NCBI GenBank assembly: GCA_017477465.1
Contig: JAFUVU010000041.1
Location: 1 to 64,000, forward strand
DNA: 64,000 nucleotides
Reading direction: 5' to 3'
From: Bacteroidales bacterium
GTDB lineage: Bacteria; Bacteroidota; Bacteroidia; Bacteroidales; UBA932
The notes below the pieces were generated by a model. The model was not told the DNA's origin, searched no databases, and was given only the letters and a program-made list of their open reading frames with translations. Of the stretch, positions 61,025-64,000 are shown piece after piece (within the stretch, counting starts at the first letter, position 1; every line of letters starts with the position of its first letter). The position numbers and the translations under genes were made by a program.

Positions 61025-61165
61025 CTAGATAGTGCTCCAAGGGTCAAAAATAGGATCTGTGATTAAATTCTCACCGCCGGTGATGTCGGTGACGGAGGCG
61101 CAGACAAGCGTTTCCGTGTTAAGGAAAAGCACTTGAGCTTCCGGTTCAATGTAAGCTTTTTTCAT
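61025..61165 (-). CDS. Small peptide of 46 residues, MKxxYIxP family
   Basis: This is a leader-like gene encoding a peptide that begins MKKAYIEPEAQVLFLNTETL and ends DPIFDPWSTI. It shares the MKxxYIxP start, the alternating hydrophobic stretch and an LV(C/E)(A/T)S motif with the peptide at 49294-49452. It is separated by only 2 bp from the lipoprotein gene downstream. A TAACTTTG promoter box lies 35 bp upstream, so it is the first gene of that transcript. Candidates for its role are a regulatory leader peptide, a small partner of the lipoprotein, or a member of the short peptide genes sometimes seen in Bacteroidales surface loci. Confidence 0.65.
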   Translation of the reverse strand: MKKAYIEPEAQVLFLNTETLVCASVTDITGGENLITDPIFDPWSTI

Positions 61166-61200
61166 TGTTTATGGTGTAATACGTATTAGTCTAAAACGTG

Positions 61201-61208
61201 CAAAGTTA
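61201..61208 (-). promoter_or_regulatory. -7 promoter box of the small peptide-lipoprotein operon
   Basis: TAACTTTG on the minus strand fits TAnnTTTG, and GTTG 17 bp upstream is a possible -33 box. Confidence 0.6.
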
Positions 61209-61245
61209 CTAAAAATTAACGATATCAACTATATGACACAAAAAA

Positions 61246-61276
61246 AGCATGGCCCGCGATTATTATCGGCCATGCT
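61246..61276 (-). terminator. Terminator of the EF-hand protein gene
   Basis: AGCATGGCC and GGCCATGCT form a perfect 9-bp stem with a 13-nt loop, followed on the minus strand by a run of seven T residues. It lies 26 bp after the stop at 61303. Confidence 0.88.
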
Positions 61277-61302
61277 AATTGATTGTGTTGTGGATTAAGG
61301 AC

Positions 61303-61623
61303 TTATGCCTCCTTGTCCTTCTTGAAGAGCTTTCCGGCTTCGTCCTTCAGGTCATCGACCATTTCCTTTACGGAATCCGATGCCTTTTCTGCGGCGGCGG
61401 TAATCTTTCCGTTCCACTCTTCCTGTTTGGCTTTCTTTTCTTCGGGGGACATTGACTTGTAGGCCTTCACCTTGTCCACTACGTCGTTGAAGCCTTCTTT
61501 CAGGGCGTCTGAAGCCTCGTCCAAAGCTTCGCCGGCTTTGTCGGCAGCGTGCATCAAATGTTCCTTGACGGAAACCTTTCCGTCCTTGTTGGTGTCTTTG
61601 GGGTCAAATGTCTGTTCGTCCAT
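61303..61623 (-). CDS. Small EF-hand, amphipathic-helix protein
   Basis: This 106-residue acidic/basic helical protein has an EF-hand-like loop DTNKDGKVSVKE at about 9-20, a canonical calcium-binding spacing. After it come Ala/Lys/Glu/Asp amphipathic helices (AADKAGEALDEASDALKEGF and similar) that resemble YtxH or apolipoprotein-like stress proteins. There is no signal peptide. I start at MDEQTFDPKD (61623). A TACATTTG box lies 20 bp upstream, and its own terminator follows, so it is monocistronic. The function is unknown. Confidence 0.75.
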   Translation of the reverse strand: MDEQTFDPKDTNKDGKVSVKEHLMHAADKAGEALDEASDALKEGFNDVVDKVKAYKSMSPEEKKAKQEEWNGKITAAAEKASDSVKEMVDDLKDEAGKLFKKDKEA

Positions 61624-61643
61624 AGTAAGTGTTATTGGTGTAG

Positions 61644-61651
61644 CAAATGTA
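61644..61651 (-). promoter_or_regulatory. -7 promoter box of the EF-hand gene
   Basis: TACATTTG on the minus strand fits TAnnTTTG and ends 20 bp before the start codon. Confidence 0.6.
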
Positions 61652-61702
61652 GCAATTAATGCCGTTAAATCAAACACCTTTGCCGCCGTGGCACGGATCT
61701 CT

Positions 61703-61786
61703 CTGACTATCAGCGAATTGTGAAAATCAAGTGTGACTTTTTGCCACACTTGATTTCAGGAAGTGGCTCAGTGTCAGGGGATTGCG
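61703..61786. repeat. Dispersed hairpin element, copy 2
   Basis: The 12-bp stem AAATCAAGTGTG (61724-61735) and its complement (61745-61756) are identical to those at 383-415, but the 9-nt loop ACTTTTTGC is inverted relative to copy 1. Flanking bases (AATTGTGA on the left, CAGGAA and GGATTG on the right) match in direct orientation. It lies at the 3' end of anmK. Confidence 0.7.
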
Positions 61787-61788
61787 TG

Positions 61789-62850
61789 TCAAGGTTTGAA
61801 GAGCATGCCGCCGATGTTGTCTTTCGCTGCGCCTGTTGCCGATTGCAGGCACGAAGGTCTGTCCAGCATGTAAAGCACGCCCAGGAACGCGAAGATGAGC
61901 GCTTCCTTGTATTCGACTATCGCCGCTTCAAGCACAGTGAGCCGACAGCCGGAAAGCTCCCGCATGCGCTCCAGGAGGAATTTGTTGTAAGCGCCGCCGC
62001 CGGTGACAAGGATCTGTCGGCCCGGAGTTGTAACGCGGGCAAGCTGCTGGGCGCAATGCTCATAGTAAGTGCGCAGGAGGTCCTCCAGGCCGATGCGGCT
62101 GTCGTCCAGAATTGGAAATACCGCTGTCTCAACCCATTCGCGTGCTAGGGACTTGGGCCCGGGTTTGGAGTAGTAGTCCAGCGCGTTCAGTTTGTCAAGA
62201 AGGCCCTGGCTTATCTGTCCCTTTCGGCCGATATCCCCGTCCCTGTCCATCTCCAGGCCGATTTCCCGCGTATAGTGATTGATGACATAGTTCACCGGGC
62301 TGATGTCAAAGGCAACTCTGCGCCCGTTTTCCTGGAAGGAGATATTGGAAAAGCCGCCGATGTTGAGGCAGTAGTCGTAATCGCCGAAGAGGAGGTTGTC
62401 GCCGATCGGCACAAGGGGAGCGCCCTGCCCGCCGAGCATGATGTCCAGCCGCCGGAAGTCGGACACTGTAGGGATGCCGGTTACTGCGGCGATTGCCGCA
62501 CCGTCGCCGATCTGGAACATCAGCTTTTTGTCGGGCTCGTGGAAGACGGTGCTGCCGTGCGAGGAGATAATATCGGCCTTTGTGCCGAATTCCCGGATGA
62601 AGTCGTTTACTCGCTCGCCCAGGTATCGGCCATAAGCGCTGTGGAAGGCTACGAACTCGCGCGCGCTCATGTTCTGCGCCTCGTCGCGAAGCTTGCGCCT
62701 GAGATCCTCCGGATATTCGTATCCCCGCGCCGCCAGAATGCGGAAAGACCACTTATCATCGCCCTCCAGCGTGAAATTGGCGCAGCACACGTCCAGCCCG
62801 TCCACCGACGTGCCCGACATCAGGCCGATGCTTGTAATGCTTCTGTCCAT
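61789..62850 (-). CDS. anmK: Anhydro-N-acetylmuramic acid kinase
   Basis: AnmK phosphorylates and opens 1,6-anhydro-MurNAc from peptidoglycan turnover to give MurNAc-6-phosphate. The 353-residue protein has the family start IGLMSGTSVDGLDVC, the ATP-site block DIISSHGSTVFH and a C-terminal ILVTGGGAYNKFLLERM typical of the ASKHA kinases. The length is normal. It is 5 bp downstream of umuD, which suggests one transcript, a surprising partner for a SOS polymerase subunit. The usual follow-on enzyme MurQ is not in the window. Confidence 0.94.
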   Translation of the reverse strand: MDRSITSIGLMSGTSVDGLDVCCANFTLEGDDKWSFRILAARGYEYPEDLRRKLRDEAQNMSAREFVAFHSAYGRYLGERVNDFIREFGTKADIISSHGSTVFHEPDKKLMFQIGDGAAIAAVTGIPTVSDFRRLDIMLGGQGAPLVPIGDNLLFGDYDYCLNIGGFSNISFQENGRRVAFDISPVNYVINHYTREIGLEMDRDGDIGRKGQISQGLLDKLNALDYYSKPGPKSLAREWVETAVFPILDDSRIGLEDLLRTYYEHCAQQLARVTTPGRQILVTGGGAYNKFLLERMRELSGCRLTVLEAAIVEYKEALIFAFLGVLYMLDRPSCLQSATGAAKDNIGGMLFKP

Positions 62851-62855
62851 AGCAC

Positions 62856-63272
62856 CTATGCTTTTTTAATCACCCATGTCACTATGCCCCAGATGAGGAA
62901 ATCGTTCTCCGGGCCGACAGGGATAGGTTTGTACTTGGTATTACGCTCGTTGCAGGGCATCAGGAAAGCTCCGCCTTCGTGAATCTCCACACGCTTGACG
63001 GTGTATTCCCCGTCGATGAAGCAGACAGCCTTGCAGTTGTTGTATGGCTCCACGGAGCGGTCAACGATGATAATGTCGCCTTCGTCCATGTCGGCGTCAA
63101 TCATCGATACGCCATCGACCCTGAAGAAAAAAGTGGACGCGCTGTGACGTACGAGCAGTTTGACAAGGTCCAGCTTCTCTTTGAAATCGTCGGCAGGAGA
63201 AGGAAACCCGGCCTTGACGCTTCCTACGGCCGATTCAAACGAATCGTTTTCAATTATCGGATAAGGTTCCAT
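62856..63272 (-). CDS. umuD: UmuD-type S24 self-cleaving polymerase accessory protein
   Basis: UmuD is the LexA-like partner of UmuC, activated by RecA-stimulated self-cleavage. From the ATG at 63272 it has 138 residues, the usual size. An upstream in-frame extension overlaps the promoter and has no family similarity. The cleavage site is Ala21-Gly22 in KAGFPSPADD. The catalytic dyad is Ser56 in VDGVSMIDAD and Lys93 in EYTVKRVEI. It has no DNA-binding domain, which separates it from LexA. A TACTTTTG box lies 53 bp upstream. anmK follows after 5 bp, while umuC is 4 kb away. Confidence 0.9.
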   Translation of the reverse strand: MEPYPIIENDSFESAVGSVKAGFPSPADDFKEKLDLVKLLVRHSASTFFFRVDGVSMIDADMDEGDIIIVDRSVEPYNNCKAVCFIDGEYTVKRVEIHEGGAFLMPCNERNTKYKPIPVGPENDFLIWGIVTWVIKKA

Positions 63273-63325
63273 CAGTGGTGTATTCTTAAGCCGGACGCCC
63301 CTTTTCGGCCCCAGCTCTTTCCCTG

Positions 63326-63333
63326 CAAAAGTA
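63326..63333 (-). promoter_or_regulatory. -7 promoter box of umuD-anmK
   Basis: TACTTTTG on the minus strand fits TAnnTTTG. I do not see a known SOS-box sequence that I could name with confidence. Confidence 0.5.
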
Positions 63334-63470
63334 GTAATTTTATGGCGATAATGAAAGCGAGGGAGTGCTTTGCTTTCTTGCCGCTTCGGTGCGTGCCCAC
63401 ATGGGATGTGTACATGGGAAAGGCTGATTTGGGCGGATTGTTTAATCATAGCACGTGTGTAATATGTGTT

Positions 63471-63828
63471 GGACCAGGTCCACCGGGTAAAATGCCACCA
63501 CGTCCAAAATATGCCCGGACCAGGTCCACCGGATTTTTGGCCGAGGTCCGATTATGTGTGCTGGACCAGGTCCACCGAGTGTGCCTCTGAGGCGCCTGTG
63601 GTGCATAAGTGCTGGACCAGGTCCACGGGGTAAAATGCCACCGCGTCCAAAAGATGCCTGGACCAGGTCCACCGGATTTTTGGCCGAGGTCCGATTATGT
63701 GTGCTGGACCAGGTCCACCGAGTGTGCCTCTGAGGTGCCTGTGGTGCATAAGTGCTGGACCAGGTCCACGGGGTAAAATGCCACCGCGTCCAAAATATGC
63801 CCGGACCAGGTCCACCGGATTTTTCAGG
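63471..63828. repeat. Palindromic GGACCAGGTCCA array with 143-bp higher-order period
   Basis: The dyad GGACC-A-GGTCC occurs eight times, at 63471, 63517, 63563, 63614, 63660, 63706, 63757 and 63803. The spacings 46, 46, 51, 46, 46, 51 and 46 give a 143-bp higher-order repeat. Three spacer types alternate in the order A-B-C-A-B-C-A and are nearly identical between repeats. The array lies between the divergent umuD and PfkB-family genes, and its right edge touches the promoter of the latter. Confidence 0.88.
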
Positions 63829-63843
63829 CTGGTTAAAAATACG

Positions 63844-63851
63844 TATATTTG
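63844..63851 (+). promoter_or_regulatory. -7 promoter box of the PfkB-family gene
   Basis: TATATTTG fits TAnnTTTG and ends five bases before the ATG. TTTTT from the last repeat spacer lies 19 bp upstream as a -33 element. The mRNA is predicted to be leaderless. Confidence 0.65.
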
Positions 63852-63856
63852 TGCCT

Positions 63857-64000
63857 ATGAGAATATGTGTCATAGGAGGTGCCAACGTGGATATTACGGC
63901 CACGTCGGGGCATGCGTTTCAAATCGGAGACTCCAATCCGGGATGCGTTCAGGTGTCGTGGGGCGGGGTAGGTCGCAATATTGCCCATAACCTTGTTCTC
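63857..64000 (+). CDS. PfkB-family sugar kinase, possibly pseudouridine kinase (5' part)
   Basis: Only the first 48 codons are inside the window. They read MRICVIGGANVDITATSGHA and later SWGGVGRNIAHNL, matching the N-terminal GGANVDI and the GGxxxNxA substrate block of PfkB/ribokinase-family kinases. The GGANVDI with SWGGVGRNIA pattern is closest to pseudouridine kinases (PsuK), which phosphorylate pseudouridine released from RNA. That specificity needs the rest of the gene. The ATG is five bases after a TATATTTG promoter box. Confidence 0.75.
   Translation, partial: MRICVIGGANVDITATSGHAFQIGDSNPGCVQVSWGGVGRNIAHNLVL

Noticed and set aside
63273..63449. Longer UmuD beginning at 63449
   Set aside because: The extension spans the TACTTTTG promoter box and would add 59 unrelated residues. 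The family size and cleavage-site position fit the ATG at 63272.
63471..63828. CRISPR array
   Set aside because: The repeated dyad is only about 13 bp and the spacers recur in the order A-B-C-A-B-C, so they are not unique. No cas genes are present.

Overview
The window looks like chromosomal DNA from a Bacteroidales bacterium of the phylum Bacteroidota, with G+C in the mid-50s percent by eye. The main reasons are SusC/SusD pairs, BACON, fimbrillin-like and DUF1735 lipoproteins, a complete moxR-DUF58-Bat aerotolerance operon, lipoboxes placed as in this order, and many promoters carrying the Bacteroidota -7 box TAnnTTTG. I see no tRNA, rRNA, prophage or CRISPR array.

Layout. 1-455 holds repeats only, including a 52-bp tandem array. 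456-7393 (minus strand) carries housekeeping genes: parC, era, an RsuA-type pseudouridine synthase and a TonB-ExbD-ExbB energy transducer. 7495-15911 (minus) is the Bat operon moxR, DUF58, a BatD-like protein, batA, batB, batC, and batD fused to batE. truA (plus) follows and carries an in-frame repeat insertion. Beyond it lie a second 52-bp array, a secreted nuclease, glyA, a TrmH-family methylase, the serC-serA-DUF1015 operon, an IMPACT protein, a pRiA4b-like protein and miaA. 26873-29123 is a module in which two 151-bp REP-like palindromic elements flank a RAYT (REP-associated transposase) and an SPFH lipoprotein. Next come metG, dnaG, a small membrane protein, a DUF3127 protein with an SSB-like tail, an FKBP isomerase, recQ and an M16 protease.

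39802-57500 (plus) is a polysaccharide/glycoprotein utilisation locus: susC, susD, a DUF1735/F5-8C lipoprotein, an M60-like (mucin-type) metallopeptidase, a tiny peptide, a GH33 sialidase, a BACON/Big2 lipoprotein and a frameshifted fimbrillin/F5-8C lipoprotein. The enzyme set points to sialylated, mucin-like O-glycoproteins. On the opposite strand downstream are umuC, a related lipoprotein preceded by a second tiny peptide, an EF-hand protein, anmK and umuD, then the start of a PfkB-family kinase behind a palindromic repeat array.

The most unusual content is repeat biology. There are three different hairpin-bearing tandem arrays, two of them with a 52-bp period. Several dispersed palindromic families have inserted in frame into truA, metG, a Bat-operon gene and a DUF3127 gene. 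There is the RAYT/SPFH module, and the heptamer GGCCGAT appears strongly over-represented. A second theme is a pair of approximately 50-residue peptides (N-terminus MKxxYIxP), each encoded directly upstream of a large lipoprotein carrying a shared domain that I do not recognise.
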